A stretch of 64,000 bases of DNA from Cryphonectria parasitica EP155 (GCF_011745365.1 NW_024468917.1:2108001-2172000), one strand, 5' to 3'. Positions 34,150-46,548 are shown, counted from the stretch's first letter. Numbers and translations: made by a program. The notes: generated by a model not told the origin, from the sequence alone.

Positions 34150-35300
34150 CTCCCCAAGATCACTTCAAGACAGGCTTGTTCTTATAGAGGCCCATCTCCT
34201 ACAAGGTCGTTCGAACTTCTGTGTCTCACCTACCACATTGACATCGGGCTTGGTTTCGGTCACCTTGCGCTTGAAGCCCACAGCTTTCTCCTTATTCCCG
34301 TCGAGCGCTCACGTTGCTGAGGGCTCACTCGGAGGGTATAAGTTCTTTCCCGAGCGAAGGTGTTCTTATCTGAGCGGGGCGAAGATCTCCTTTGGCTTGT
34401 TTAGAGAAAATGGATCAAAGAACGCCATCAGATCTATGTATTACTGAAGCTTGGACTGTATGTCCCTGTCGTTCGAGGATATGCCTTACGTTTGGTTTGT
34501 AACCAGTCTGCCGCGTCTGGAGGGTTACTTGAAATTACGATCTTCTCAAAACGCGTGTCGCGGGACTCGGTCCGCACCACCGCGCTAATTGAATCAGAAC
34601 CAGAAGCAAAAGTCCCATTCAGCCACTAGTAAACAATTGACTCATGCTAAAAGTAGCTTGTTTTGCGGCAATATGATAGGGCAGAGATCAGTTGCATGCA
34701 AGGGCAAGTTCTTGCGCCTGTTGTCTCATGCCAATCAATGTGGAGCTGCATCGCCAGACACGCGTCTTTGGTATTCTCCTGCAACAGTAAAAATAGGACC
34801 TCTTTGATCAACTACGCGTCAGCAGTGGCTCTCCAACGCACACAATTACAATCTACATATGCGACCTCCTAGGCTGTGCAGCAGCATCTCCATGATACCC
34901 TCCCGACCTGATGATGGAAAATGAGCAAAAGGGCACGGACAGATCGTCAGGTGTTTTGATGGAGTCAGCCACGTATGCCCACCTGCAAAAGCTTTGAGGG
35001 CAGCGTGTTCTCACCGACGACAATGCAAGGAGGCTTTTTGTTCCCTTCCAGTTTGCATCGCAAGATTGGGATCGCTAAGGTTTGGGAGATGAGGAGACGG
35101 CGTTCGGGGCCTGAGCAACTTGACAAGTAGTATCAGCTCTAGCATTGATCGCCAGACCTAAAGGAGAAACCGTGCATAGGGACATAGCCATTATGCCAAG
35201 AGAATTGTTTCTCGACTTCGTTGAGAGCAACATTATAGTAGGCCGTCAAAAAGAGTCACTTCCGTTTTCGAGGCACTTATGAAGATCCCTGTCAAAGTTG
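34150..35300 (-). pseudogene. Coding relic of an unrecognised protein
   Basis: The minus strand shows protein-like segments linked by frame changes. From high to low coordinates they include LRCKLEGNKKPPCIVVGENT, IAAKQATFSMSQLFTSG, then (after a frame change) LNGTFASGSDSISAVVRTES, FEKIVISSNPPDAADWLQTK, and (after another) IDLMAFFDPFSLNKPKEIF, a TAA at 34368-34366, GKNLYPPSEPSAT, a TGA at 34311-34309, and GFKRKVTETKPDVNVVGETQ. Each stop can come from a C-to-T change. The segments read like one or two former genes. I do not recognise the family. Confidence 0.45.
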
Positions 35301-37185
35301 GTTGAAACAGAAGGAAATGCATCATGTGAATCGCATCGCTCAAGGGTGCAGAGAATCTTCGACGTCCAAGATAGACAAAAAAGACTTGATAGTCCTTTCC
35401 CGAGATCAATATAATTGTTCGGGGTATCGATGGGCAGACTCTATGGCACCTTCCAGATTTATCATGTATACATCGATCCTTCTTGGCCTAGAAGAGCCCT
35501 ATCCATAGTCAGATCTTGCTCTGGATGGTCAGATGTTGCAGGTGTGCATGTATGTACTCGCTATCCCGATTCTGATTCTCCACTAGTCAGGTAGATTTGA
35601 CTGGGTTCGTAAGGGCCTGGGGTTGCTTCGTGCCGCTGTGGCTAGAGCCAACACCATTCTCATGTTGGACATGTTCTTCTAGTTTTCTCAAAGAGAAAGA
35701 TTACGCGCGGCCGCTAGATATCGAAGTTGCATTTCTACTATGTACATTGTCTAGGATCGCCGAGTTGTTATCTCCGGTGAGAAGAAATAAAGGGTTGCCT
35801 GTCATTGTCGTTCATGTCGCTCTGCATATGGGCTGCATTTGTATCCCATGACTTTGCCACAGCACAACTTAGTGGGGGTCGCAAGTCTGATGGGTCCTAT
35901 CTGAATTTTTTGTTCGGCTCTGTCGGGCATCCCAAAGGAATGCTGCAGCTTTTCAATAGTAGCCTCAAGGTGCATATGCACTCAAAAGCTTGTCTGCATG
36001 TCCGACTGGCTGCAGGTGCAAGAGCTAAACACCTGCACTCCGCTACTGCACCCGGGTGGTGATGGTGGTAAGGGAACAAGGCCCAGATGTAGCTAGACGA
36101 GGAGCGCTGGCGATCACCACTGGGATACTGACGATCTGTCGAGACCCACCCTCTTATGTCTTCAAAAAGAATGACAAGTGACAGAAACATATGATACCAT
36201 ACATTGTATGCATTATCTGCTGCTTGGCTTGGCCAGGATGTGGAATGCCGAAGAAGAATCATTTTTGCCGAGGAGGGAAGCAGTACTGTAGATACATGAT
36301 ACTATATGTGGTGAACATGCAATACTATGTAGCGGCAACATGTGAAGCACTAAGGACATGCCCTGTTCTCCGGTCCTGCCTGCGACATTGTGTTGACGCA
36401 GACCCCCTCCACCATCTCCATATCACGAGCCTTCATTGTGTCCGAGCGTCGTGGGTTGAGAATGGCCCGCGATTATTCTGTAGTCATCCTGTCGATCACG
36501 CACGGTATCTTTCTTCTTCTTCTTCTTTCTGCCTTACTCACAAACAACGAATCACTTCGGATCCAAACTGAAGACCCAACAGTCTGACGTGGCCGACTCC
36601 CTGAGAAATTGAATCAACGGGGGTGATCAACTACGGCATGTGACCAACTGCTTATACTACGTACTGTATGTACCCCTTATCCAGGCTTCGGCAGTCCGTG
36701 CGCCATCACCGCCGGTATCACTCTTTCTTTTGTTTCTTTCCCAAGCGTCTCTGCTACTAAAAAAAATAAAAATAAAAGGAGTTTCTATGGGTCCTGGTCC
36801 ACATATGGGGTCCACAGTACAAGGTAAAAGGACACAGTACGTAGCCTAAACCAGTACCTTCCGGCTCTTTAGATCGACCCAGATCTCCGGGCACACTTTC
36901 TCGTTGCAGTACATACAGCACAACGTTGTGCGAAGACGTGTCTGCGTGGGGCTGCAGGCATTCAAGGTTGATAAAAAGTATCCACCTTTGAGCTCTGGAA
37001 TGCTAGGGTTACCCCGGAATGTGGGCAGGCTTATGTGAACGGTTTTATTTCTATTCGGTTTTGCAACCCCCCCTGCCCCTCTCTTCCTCTAAGATGCAGC
37101 CATAACAGTCCATAATGGGGTGGATGTCAGCCTACTAAAAGGGATTGGCCCATGGCTTACGTAGAAGGCCATACAGAAGGGCATG

Positions 37186-37270
37186 AAGTGCCGCTAAATG
37201 CCAAGATACTCGTCGTTGCGGAGATCACATGAGGCTCCAAAGTGCCGCTAGATACCAAGATGTTTGTCGT
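37186..37270. repeat. Imperfect direct repeat, 31 bp, 54 bp apart
   Basis: Copies at 37186-37216 and 37240-37270 share AAGTGCCGCTA, CCAAGAT and GTCGT. All five mismatches (A/G, G/A, A/G, C/T, C/T) are transitions, the kind of change RIP makes in duplicated DNA. Confidence 0.6.
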
Positions 37271-38802
37271 GTGGGGGTCCATCTATGGGCCCAATGAAAA
37301 TACCGGCAATGAAAAATTGCTTGAATCATCATCTTACTACTAGTAAACCCGAATGCTATGTATAGAGAGCGGCGTGGGTCAACCACGGAGAGAAGAAAAG
37401 GCCATGTCCGCTAAACCGGACGGCCCGTGGGGCATAACCTCCGGGCGGGCCTGGACGTTGAGATCGTCGATTGGCGGTGACGATACGTTCTGCGTCTTCA
37501 CCAACAAGAGTATAGCCTGGTGAAGGAGGTGGCGCGGTTTTTTGGTTTTTTTTCTCACCTTCTGGCAGGGGTGATAGTGATCCCTAGGGTACTCGAAGGA
37601 TCCAAATACGAGGCCAGAGGGCCGGGAGGAAGAGAGATCGTCGACATTCTCGAAGGGTGGGCGACGGAAACCCATATGCTTAAGACTGACAAGCGTATTC
37701 ATGGAATGTAACTTGAAAAGGAACTTGGAATTTTTCCATGTATGAAGGCGTCAACACTATCATGCTATGGTCTGATGTGGTGGTGGGATTCGCAATCGTT
37801 AGCAACCGTGCACAACGACAGTACTACAATACATACGTACACACATACATACAAGTGAATAATACACGGTACTATGATAAACAGTTCAGCTGGACCCACA
37901 TCTTAAGCGATCAGCGTGCGCCTCGGCCTCGGCAGCATCCAAGCGTTTGCCAGGGGTAGCTGCAACTTATTCATCTTGGTTAAAATCTTATGCACCCCAT
38001 CGGATGGGATTTACCATAGTACATGCAGATGCAACAGCAGTCCTACACAATACCAATGGTACGTAGTAATATGACATTACCATCGACTGTAGAACTAACA
38101 ACATCTTCTCGGCCGGCGCACGTCGGATATTGCTTTTCACGCAGCCCTCAGGAGTCTTGGCAAACTATTCCTATAGTATTGCCCATGCTTCTATAATACA
38201 CACACAAAAGGTGATGGCTACTGCTTTAGGACCTCCGTGCACCGGGAAATTTGGTGCTGGACGCTATTGGCCCACGTGGGGCGGCAAGGAGTTCATGGGC
38301 TCAAACAATCATTAAAGAAAAAAAAAGCTTACGACACTTTGAGGCGGCTCGCAGAGGCACCAAATTACTATCCACGTGGACTTGGCGCTGTATGCCCTTC
38401 TACCACCTTCCAAATAGGCAACTTGTGGGGGGGAGACGACAGACAGGAAGGGCCCATCTCCGTTTATCATGTGGACCGATTAGGTGTGCTACTGGGGATC
38501 GTCGTTGACTAACTAGGCATCCTTCATGTCGCATGGGGCCGGCGATAGTCCTCAAGCAAATACTCACTATTGAATGTCAGGCGGGTCCTGGACGTGCTCT
38601 ACCTAGGCGATCTCTGCACGTCAACTGCGGCCAACGCATGCTTCTCTCATCGTGACCGCCTTCTCCGAACCGAACAAACGGTTGCTTTGTCCGAGGATCG
38701 TCGTGTAGCGTGCAATTGCCGGCACGTACCCTGCGAGAGACTACGCCGGTGGGTAAAGCGAATTATGGGCGAGATCTCAGCTAAGGCAAGTCAGCCTGGG
38801 AT

Positions 38803-38813
38803 CCAATATAAGA
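38803..38813 (+). promoter_or_regulatory. TATA-like box upstream of laccase
   Basis: CCAATATAAGA lies about 175-185 bp before the laccase ATG, with a pyrimidine-rich leader between. Position and sequence fit a TATA element; unverified. Confidence 0.35.
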
Positions 38814-38986
38814 AGTCAGACTTCATCGTTCAAACCAGCCTCCTGTGCTTCCTCTTTTTCCTGTGTGGCGTCCATCCTTGTTCCGGTCTTGCATATCAGC
38901 TGCGTCCGTGCTGGTGTCAAGTACTAAATTTAATCTTGTTGTCAAGTTTCATACTGTCGTTAACTTATCCCCATTATTACGCCACA

Positions 38987-41104
38987 ATGTCTCTCGTTTT
39001 TCTTGGTTTCTTGGCACTTTCTTCTTTGGCACTTGCCGCCCCTAGGCAAGTCCCAGCTCTTGCTAAGAGATGTGTCAATAGTGCCTCGGACAGATCCTGC
39101 TGGGGAGACTATGACCTCTCTACCGACTATTATGACATCGACGCGGTGCCAGACACGGGTGTGACGAGGGAGTACTGGTTCAACATCATCAACGGGACTG
39201 CTGCTCCCGATGGTGTAGAGCGGACCGTTCTCACTATCAACGGCTCAATTCCTGGACCCACCATCATCGCGGATTGGGGTGATACAGTTGGTAAGATACA
39301 TACCATAAGCAATCCTATTGGAGCCTCTAGGTGGCTTGGGTTATGCCAAGAAGCAAGCTTGAGACTTGGCTCATTCACCATAATGGCTAATGACTGACAT
39401 GAAACTACTCTGATTAGTTGTTCATGTTACCAACTCAATGGTAAGTGATTCGATTGCTATAACTCGCATTGCAAACACCATATATCTGACTGGACTTTGA
39501 AAATAGGAAAACAATGGCACTGGTATCCATTTCCACGGTATCCGCCAGTATGAAAACAGTCAGAACGATGGCGTGCCCAGCATTACCCAATGCCCCATCG
39601 CTCCCGGCAGTTCTCACACATACACATGGAAAGCGACACAATACGGAAGTTCTTGGTATCACGTAAGTTGATGTTTTGGCCCTCACCTGACTTATCTTGC
39701 CTTCCATAAAGTATCAGCTGCTAATTTTCTCCAATGGGCAGTCTCACTACTACGTTCAAGCGTGGGATGGAGTGTTTGGCGGAATTTTGATCAACGGCCC
39801 AGCTACTGCCAACTATGATGACGATCTCGGCAACCTCTTCCTCATGGATTGGTCGCACAACACGGCGGATCAGATTCTCATCTCAGCCACCTACAGCGAC
39901 GCCGCAGTGGTCATGCCAACCTCTCTCATCAACGGCACCAATGTCTACAACGACACTGACACTGGTGTGGAGACCGGATCCCGCTATGAGACGACATTTG
40001 AGCCTGGCAAGAAGTACCGCCTGCGTCTTGTCAACTCTGCGGCGTCGAACCACTTCCGGTTCATGATCGATAACCACATGATGGAGGTCATCTCGGCAGA
40101 CTTTGTGCCCATCCACCCTTACAACACGACGCAGCTCAGCATCGGCGCCGGCGAGCGGTACGACGTGGTGGTGACGGCGTCCGAGGCCAGCGGCAACTTC
40201 TGGATGCGGTCGATCCCGCAGCTGAACTGCACCAAGACGACCAACGTCGACGATGTTCTCGGAGTCATCCGCTATACTTCGGAGAACGGCACCGTCCTCG
40301 ATGCCGACACCTTGCCCGTGACTGCTGCGTATGAGTACACCGACTCCTGCGCCGACGAGGACCCAGCCAACCTCATCCCCTACCTCCAGTCCGACCCCTC
40401 CGCCACCTACGACTACCGGGACGACGAGAAGACGGCCGTCATCAACGGCGCCGAGGTGAGCTGGACCATGGGCGGCACCGCCTTCTCGGTCGAGTGGGGC
40501 AACCCCTCCTTGCAGCAGGTCATCGATGCCGACGGCACCAAGAGCAACTGGACCACAGACCAGCACGCCCTGGTGCTGCCCGAGGCCAACCAGTGGGTGT
40601 ACATGTATATCCAGACCACCTCTGCCCAGGCCCACCCTATCCACCTGCACGGCCACGACTTCTGGGTGCTTGCTTCGGGCTGGGGCAACGTCTCGACGGT
40701 CGACCTGGACCTGACGATTACCAATGCGCCGAGACGCGACGTGGCCATGGTCCCGGGCGATGGATATCTCGTCATCGCCTTTGTGACGGACAACCCTGGT
40801 GTAAGTGATCGCCACACTCATTTTGAATTATAATTGTCTTGGTTTTTTGGTGGTTTTTTTTCCCCCTTCTTTTTTTCCGTTCTTGAAGCTAATTCCGTTT
40901 CTTTCTTGTGGACAGACCTGGCTTCTGCACTGCCACATTGCATGGCATGCCTCGGAAGGCTTTGCGATGCAAATAATCGAGCGTCAGTCGGCGATCGTTC
41001 CGTTGATTGACGACGCCGATGTGGAGCAATTGAACTCGACATGCACAAACTGGGCTGCTTTTGCGGCTGCTGACGATATTGTGCAGTGGGACTCGGGAAT
41101 TTGA
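38987..41104 (+). CDS. Secreted asco-laccase (multicopper oxidase)
   Basis: Five exons, 38987-39290, 39418-39440, 39507-39662, 39742-40800 and 40916-41104, encode 576 residues; the second exon is only 23 nt. A signal peptide (MSLVFLGFLALSSLALA) is followed by a short propeptide ending in KR, then the typical mature start CVNSASDRSCWGDYD. Copper sites are HFHG, WYHSHY (rebuilt across intron 3), HPIHLHGHDF and HCHIAWHASEGF. The protein ends DSGI, the C-terminal plug of ascomycete laccases. Laccases oxidise phenols by one electron and reduce O2 to water. The residue ten after the blue-copper Cys is Phe; in known laccases Phe at this axial position goes with higher redox potential. The gene converges on an alcohol dehydrogenase. 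Confidence 0.93.
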
Positions 41105-41329
41105 AATATATGACGAGACGATGCTACATGATTTTCAAGACACTACTATATTACTACTCTTACTAACGTGTAAACTTTAATTACACTCTGTATATATAAC
41201 ACAGTGTACATATAATCTTATTTTGATGGACAAATATCAGTCATACGATGCGCAATTTTGTGGTTTGAGCCAGATCCAGAATGTCTTCTCAATAAACTAT
41301 GTAATACTACTTCCGAATGACTTCATCCT

Positions 41330-42822
41330 TCAAAACCTGGTCAATTCCGGAGACCCCTTGCAAGGAGGGAAAGAGTGCTTGGTCTCGACGAATATCTTCT
41401 GGAGACCATCCTCATGCTTGTCAAACTTGTAGTAGACCTTGTCGAGGTCCTCGAGCTTGATGCGGTGCGAAACCATCTGCAACGGGTCCAGCTTGCCCTC
41501 TTGGATGTCCTTCAGGAGCTCATCCCAGTACTTGTGAACTGGTGCTTGACCGTTTCCGATGAGACGAATTCCCCGCTCCATGAGAGATCCGATGTTGAAG
41601 TGATTAGTCTGTATGATGATAAAGAGCCCCAAGTCAGTCACGTTCATCCCAATAATGGCGGGTTGGTATGGAAATAGAAACTTACGTATCCAACATAGAC
41701 ACCTGTGATTCCACAACGGCCGTAGTTCCTCACGCCCTCAATCATCTCGTTCACTAGCTCGCTGGTGTCGGTCTCGGCACCGACTGCCATCTCCAGCCAG
41801 TGCATCCAGCCTTTGGCATATTCGCCAGCAGCGCACTCGAGGGCAACGTCCGGGCCGCGGCCGCCGCACAGCTCCTTGAGCCTGCTGACGACGGTGGGCT
41901 TGTTGGTGACGCCGAAGCTCAGCTTTGTGTAGTCGACCAGTTCCAGCTTGTCTTGGTGCTCCGCAGGCCACTTGCTCTTGACCAGGTCCAGCCTCGTGGC
42001 GGTGTCCACAAAGATGATCTTGGACGCCCCCTCGTTGATGGCGAAGACGCCAGCCATCTGCCCAATCGGCCCGGCCCCGAAGATAGCGACCTCGTCGCCC
42101 TTGTACACTGCCGTGTCCTTGACGCAGTTGTACGAGGTACAGAGCACATCGGACAAGTACAAAGCCTTCTCGTCAGGGACGTCGTCAGGAATGGGGAGCA
42201 GGTTCACATCACCGAGCGGGACGCGCACGTACTCGGCCTGACCGCCGGCATAGCCTCCCGTGAAGTGTGAGTAGCCGAACATGCCCGCCGTCTGGCCTCC
42301 GTACATGGCGTGTTCTGTTGTGTTTGAGTTTGTCTTTTCGCATTGAGACGAAAGCTTGTTCTTGCAGAAGAAACACTGTTTGTTGAATTTAGTACATTGT
42401 CTTCTGGAATGTCAATCCTTGGGAGCAAAACTCACGTCTCCACAAGCAATCTGGAAGGAGGCAACATAACGCCCACCCTTCTTGATTCCCTTCACGTCAT
42501 CGCCAATCTCATCGACAACCCCACAGAACTCATGGCCGAGGATGTCTCCCTCCTGCATCTGGATGACTGAACCGTGCAGCAGGTGCAGGTCACTGCCGCA
42601 CAGGGTGCTCCCTGTGACGCGCAGGATGACATCGCGAGGCTCAATGATCTTTGGGCGGGCAGTCTCGATGATCTTGACCTTGTTCTTGCCTTGCCACGCG
42701 AGCGCCTTCATCGTATGGCTGCTATCTCCGGTGGCCTCGTAGTTGGTTACATCTTGTTGTGTGATGGTGGTACCATCGTGTCCGACGGCCTTTTCGACCT
42801 GGAAAGCTGCCTGAGAGGCCAT
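41330..42822 (-). CDS. Zinc-dependent alcohol dehydrogenase, formaldehyde-dehydrogenase-like
   Basis: Three exons, 42822-42436, 42375-41686 and 41608-41330, give 451 residues, long for a medium-chain dehydrogenase owing to an N-terminal extension before MKALAWQG. The catalytic zinc motif is STLCGSDLH with GHEFCG. The structural zinc lobe is completed across intron 1: CGDCFFC and a Cys seven residues on, giving C-x2-C-x2-C-x7-C. The nucleotide site is IFGAGPIGQM. The long length, KYWDELL and the C-terminal KIKLEDLDKVY pattern fit the glutathione-independent formaldehyde dehydrogenase-like subgroup. The exact substrate is unknown. A 20-base A run lies just upstream at 42891-42910. Confidence 0.85.
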
Positions 42823-44562
42823 CTTGTGGGAGGGATACTTGAAACGGGAGATAGTCACGATACAATGCAAGCAGATAGTTTTAGCGGTTCAAAAAAAAAA
42901 AAAAAAAAAAGTTGAACTGATGAGGGACGCAGATAGTGGCTAAAGTGTTGTGTGAACAGGAAACTAAATCAAATATGAATCAAAAGCTGTGTTCTCAGGT
43001 TGTCTCACGATATTTGAGCAGGCCAAGATCGATGACCAGTTCAAAAGTACATCAACCTGCTGAATACCAAATGCCGATGTCACATTTCCCAGTGCGCCCC
43101 CCTTTGACATACAATTCTGATGGAATTCCAACAAATTTACATAACATTGGACCGTGAGCACCAGTGACGGATTCGCAGCGTCATCTTTTCCCGCGTGGCG
43201 ACTACTTTGAGGGGGGATATCCAGCCGTGGGCCGGGGGGAACAACCGACGTCATGGACTTGACTTTTCACTACAACCTGGCCCGCTGGAGAGCAGCAAGT
43301 GTCCAGATGCGCTAAAAGCTAACCTACAGTGGGTTGCCCAGTGCTCTCACCCACCACGTAAAAAACTCCCAATCATGTGTTTGTTTGCCTTCTCTTCGGA
43401 TTAATTACTCCGGACGCACTACGCTGCACAACTTCCTGACTTGATTATCAAGCAATGAGTTTTGCTAGTAGTAACATGCAATGTGGCAGCCTAAGTATGT
43501 TCGGCATAGGTCCAGAGGAGAAACAATATCCCCAGCTAGATCGTGGCAGCATCAATTGCGATCTCTAGCATCTACCGGGAATGCAGAAATCGTGCTTTGC
43601 TATAGCAATTTCCATCCTCCAAAATTAGTAAGAACGGGCAAAGTTGGTACACTAGTTATCGTCCACGTTCTACAAGTCATGCCTTCGTTCGAAAACATTA
43701 GTCTACTTCATGTTGGCAGTTTTGGCCTTCCTCAAACAGCAGGCCGTAGCGAGTAGCAAATGTCCAGCTCTCAAGGCATAGTTTTCACACTTCGCCACTA
43801 GATCTCACCAAATGCCAGAAAACTCTCAATCGCTGGGGGCACTGGATTTGTGGGCCCCTAACCTCAGTACATGGCAGCCGCAGAAAACTTATACGCAGAG
43901 CACATTGGTATCGCAACTAGACCACCTCAATGCCCAATCTTGTGTGGGCTTAAGGTGGAATTTATACCTCGAGATATGTGCAGTGATTATTGCTGACTCC
44001 GGTTGCTTGTTGAGCATATCTGCAGGGGAAGGGAATTAGGTTAATGCAGCAGCCTTACGTACAGTGCTTGCTGCCCTACGACGCCCTGCGATCCAGCCCT
44101 CTGAAAGCAACCTTGGAAAGAAACTTATAGTATGTCAAAAGGTACCATCCATATCATCAACATATATGTACAATTTTATAGACGATAGGAGCCCGCGGAG
44201 TATAGCTCAGTTGACCATGGACTAGGGTTGTAGTTGGGAGGGCATAGAGTGTCAGGGAAGACCGGAAGGGGGGTGGGGGGTAAAGTAAATTACATGGACT
44301 TAGATGAACCAAATGGTATGACAGGGGGGGGGGCTTCTTGAAACAACGATTTATGAAAGGGCATGACTACCATTCTGGTACATAGTCCACCAAAATGGGC
44401 ACCCTTTAATAGATAAGAACATGAATCATCGGAGATAATACCGAGGAATCATATCAATATAAAGGCACCTAGGCAGGGTTCTCAAGTGAACTATTGGCTA
44501 GGGGGTGACATTTGAAGGAAGGGGAAAAAAGAAGAAAAAGAAGGAGCCATGTGATAGTACAA
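42823..44562. other. Intergenic between ADH and P450 genes
   Basis: The upstream region of the ADH, and the 3' side of the P450. It contains an A20 run at 42891-42910 and G-rich stretches at about 44268-44335. No gene recognised. Confidence 0.5.
42891..42910. repeat. Poly-A tract (A20)
   Basis: Twenty adenines on the plus strand, about 70 bp upstream of the zinc ADH start codon. On the coding strand it is a T20 tract, a type known to exclude nucleosomes in promoters. Confidence 0.7.
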
Positions 44563-46548
44563 TTACATTTTCGTCAAGACCTCTCGTGTCACATGCGTTC
44601 TCCTCGGCCTCAACCGGAGGCACCTGTCCAGCTGTCCGCGGGAGAGCTTGAAGGTAACGTACGCGTCGATAAGCACCTTGCCGATGCGATCTCTCTCATC
44701 CTCATAATCCTCCCTCCACAGGCACTCCGCTTCCAGCACCTCCTGTCCGCGGATCGGGAAGAGCCGTGTCCACGCGTCATATTCCTTGCGGTTCTGGCTC
44801 TCCATCTGGGCGCACAGAGCTCGTGCCGCCCCAGTCAGCTCAAAGTCGAAGTGCAGCAGGAGGAGAGCCAGCGCCATGGACAGGGAGTAGGACGCCAGTG
44901 CACCCCCTGGGCAGATGCGCTTCCCGAAGCCAAACGCGAAGTTTGCGTGAGTGTGGTCTAGGGAGATGCGAGGACGGCCGTCTTTTTGTTTCGTATATCT
45001 GCTGCTATCACCAGCCTTGTCATTGTCGTTCCCCGCGGAAAAGGAGGAGCAGGAAGAGGGAAGCCATCGGTCGGGACGGAAGCACCACGGGTCAGGATAG
45101 GCCTTTGCGTCGCGGTGGAGTCCGTATATGTTGGCCAAGACTGTCGCCCCTGGTGCTATGTATAATTTCCTTAGTGTCTTTCCGGCCTTATTCTTGAGGT
45201 CGCATAGTAGAGGCTCTGCCGTCGTGGGCGTGTGCCCAACCCCTGAGCTCCCTGTGGGCGTCAACCTCAGCGTTTCTTTGACGACACCAGCCAGGTACGG
45301 CAGATATTCTAGATCATCAAAGGTGAGCGTGTGCCCCTCAACATCGTCATCTCTGTCCTTCAATAAGCTGTCAATCTCGGCCTGTGCCCTGCGAGTAACC
45401 TCTGGGTAGCATGCCGCAGCGAGGAGGAACGTGTTGATGCTCATGGCTGTCGTCTCCGTGCCGGCCTCAAACAGTCCGGCAGCAAGATACGCCACGCCGT
45501 CCCTCCCCAGATAATGGTCGTCTTGTTGCTTGCGCAAGAGCTGTGCGGCCCCACACTCATCCACAGATATCTCGCCCGTGTTTCCGCTGACCCTGTCACT
45601 GGCGAGCCTGTCCTCGACGACCCGGAGCAAACGGTTAAAGAGACCGCTCTCGAACACGTGGTCAGCCTTGAGCTTTCTCTTCCAAGGCGACAGGAAAGCA
45701 GGGAAGATGTCCAGGATAGGAAAGGCATCCGCCCAGTATCTCCCCGGCGTGAAAGCGCTGGCGATGTTCCTCGACACGACCTCGAGCTCCTTAAGGACCG
45801 GGTCCTCTGGCGTAGGTGCCCTGCGGGCATAAGCGATCTGGAGGACACTCGACGCCGTGAAACGCGAGACTTCATCAACTAGCTCTGTGCAGCGCGTTTG
45901 TTGCTGTTGTTGTTCTGGCGGGTCGTACCGATCCAGTCTGGCGATGCGGTCGACCATAACCATGGCCTCGAGCCGCAGGGCCCTGGCCCACCTGGTCCTG
46001 ATCTGGTCCCTCGTCAGGAGCAGGGAGAAGGCCTTTCGGTGGCGGGTCCAGTCTGGGCCGTAGGGCTGCAGGACGATCCTCTGCCCGCCGCTGAGGTACT
46101 TCCCCGCCGCGATGGACGGGGCTCGAGACGTGCACGAAGTGAGGAGTCTCTTTAGGGTGCTTTCGTTGTCTGCCAAGGAGTTGATGAGGATGGTAGTGCC
46201 TGTGTGGCGCCATCCTGGATAGATCCAGGTGTTGATCCGCTGGAATAACCGAGCTAGAGGGTTTTTGGGTCTCAGCCTGAGGCGGATCACGGGTCCATAC
46301 AGTCGGGATAGCCTCAGGTTGAACCTCGCCTCATACTGTGGCCATCTCGTCCCATCATAGTAGATGTCATTTCCGTCAAGCGTCGGCACATCTTCTGCAC
46401 CCATAATCCTCGCTGGTACCCTGCGCTGCGTCCATAGCCAGCAGCCCGAAGATGATGAAAGAATCGACGGCGCGCGAGAAGCGATGAGAAGACATATAGC
46501 TGCAGTCAGCCAAGGCAACAAACCATTGGAGAGAGTCCACTCGATCAT
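44563..46548 (-). CDS. Cytochrome P450, long and intronless
   Basis: A single 661-residue frame, longer than the usual 500-560. The N-terminal membrane anchor is LLPWLTAAICLLIAS. The I helix reads AGLFEAGTETTA, the ExxR motif is KETLR, the PERF-type segment is FRPDRWLP and the heme loop is FGFGKRICPGG. A 50-residue hydrophilic insert rich in Ser/Asn/Asp (about residues 480-530) precedes the heme loop, and an unusual extended tail follows it. P450s of this class hydroxylate small lipophilic molecules using a reductase partner. The CYP family and substrate cannot be named from this alone. Lack of introns sets it apart from its neighbours. Confidence 0.9.
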   Translation of the reverse strand: MIEWTLSNGLLPWLTAAICLLIASRAPSILSSSSGCWLWTQRRVPARIMGAEDVPTLDGNDIYYDGTRWPQYEARFNLRLSRLYGPVIRLRLRPKNPLARLFQRINTWIYPGWRHTGTTILINSLADNESTLKRLLTSCTSRAPSIAAGKYLSGGQRIVLQPYGPDWTRHRKAFSLLLTRDQIRTRWARALRLEAMVMVDRIARLDRYDPPEQQQQQTRCTELVDEVSRFTASSVLQIAYARRAPTPEDPVLKELEVVSRNIASAFTPGRYWADAFPILDIFPAFLSPWKRKLKADHVFESGLFNRLLRVVEDRLASDRVSGNTGEISVDECGAAQLLRKQQDDHYLGRDGVAYLAAGLFEAGTETTAMSINTFLLAAACYPEVTRRAQAEIDSLLKDRDDDVEGHTLTFDDLEYLPYLAGVVKETLRLTPTGSSGVGHTPTTAEPLLCDLKNKAGKTLRKLYIAPGATVLANIYGLHRDAKAYPDPWCFRPDRWLPSSCSSFSAGNDNDKAGDSSRYTKQKDGRPRISLDHTHANFAFGFGKRICPGGALASYSLSMALALLLLHFDFELTGAARALCAQMESQNRKEYDAWTRLFPIRGQEVLEAECLWREDYEDERDRIGKVLIDAYVTFKLSRGQLDRCLRLRPRRTHVTREVLTKM

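Larger units (their letters stand above)
35301..38986. other. Gene desert, 3.7 kb, upstream of laccase
   Basis: No supported gene. It contains scattered short frames, GTAC/GTATGTAC words, an imperfect direct repeat at 37186-37270, and T- and A-rich homopolymers. A TATA-like box before the laccase lies at its right end. The composition is more AT-rich than in the genes on either side. Confidence 0.5.

Noticed and set aside
39883..40821. 312-aa frame antisense to the laccase
   Set aside because: It mirrors the laccase's conserved copper domains; its Val/Asp/His-rich composition is typical of a GC-rich shadow frame.
44205..44220. tRNA-like A-box (TATAGCTCAGTTGA)
   Set aside because: The stretch has a D-arm-like word but no matching B box, acceptor stem or anticodon arm.
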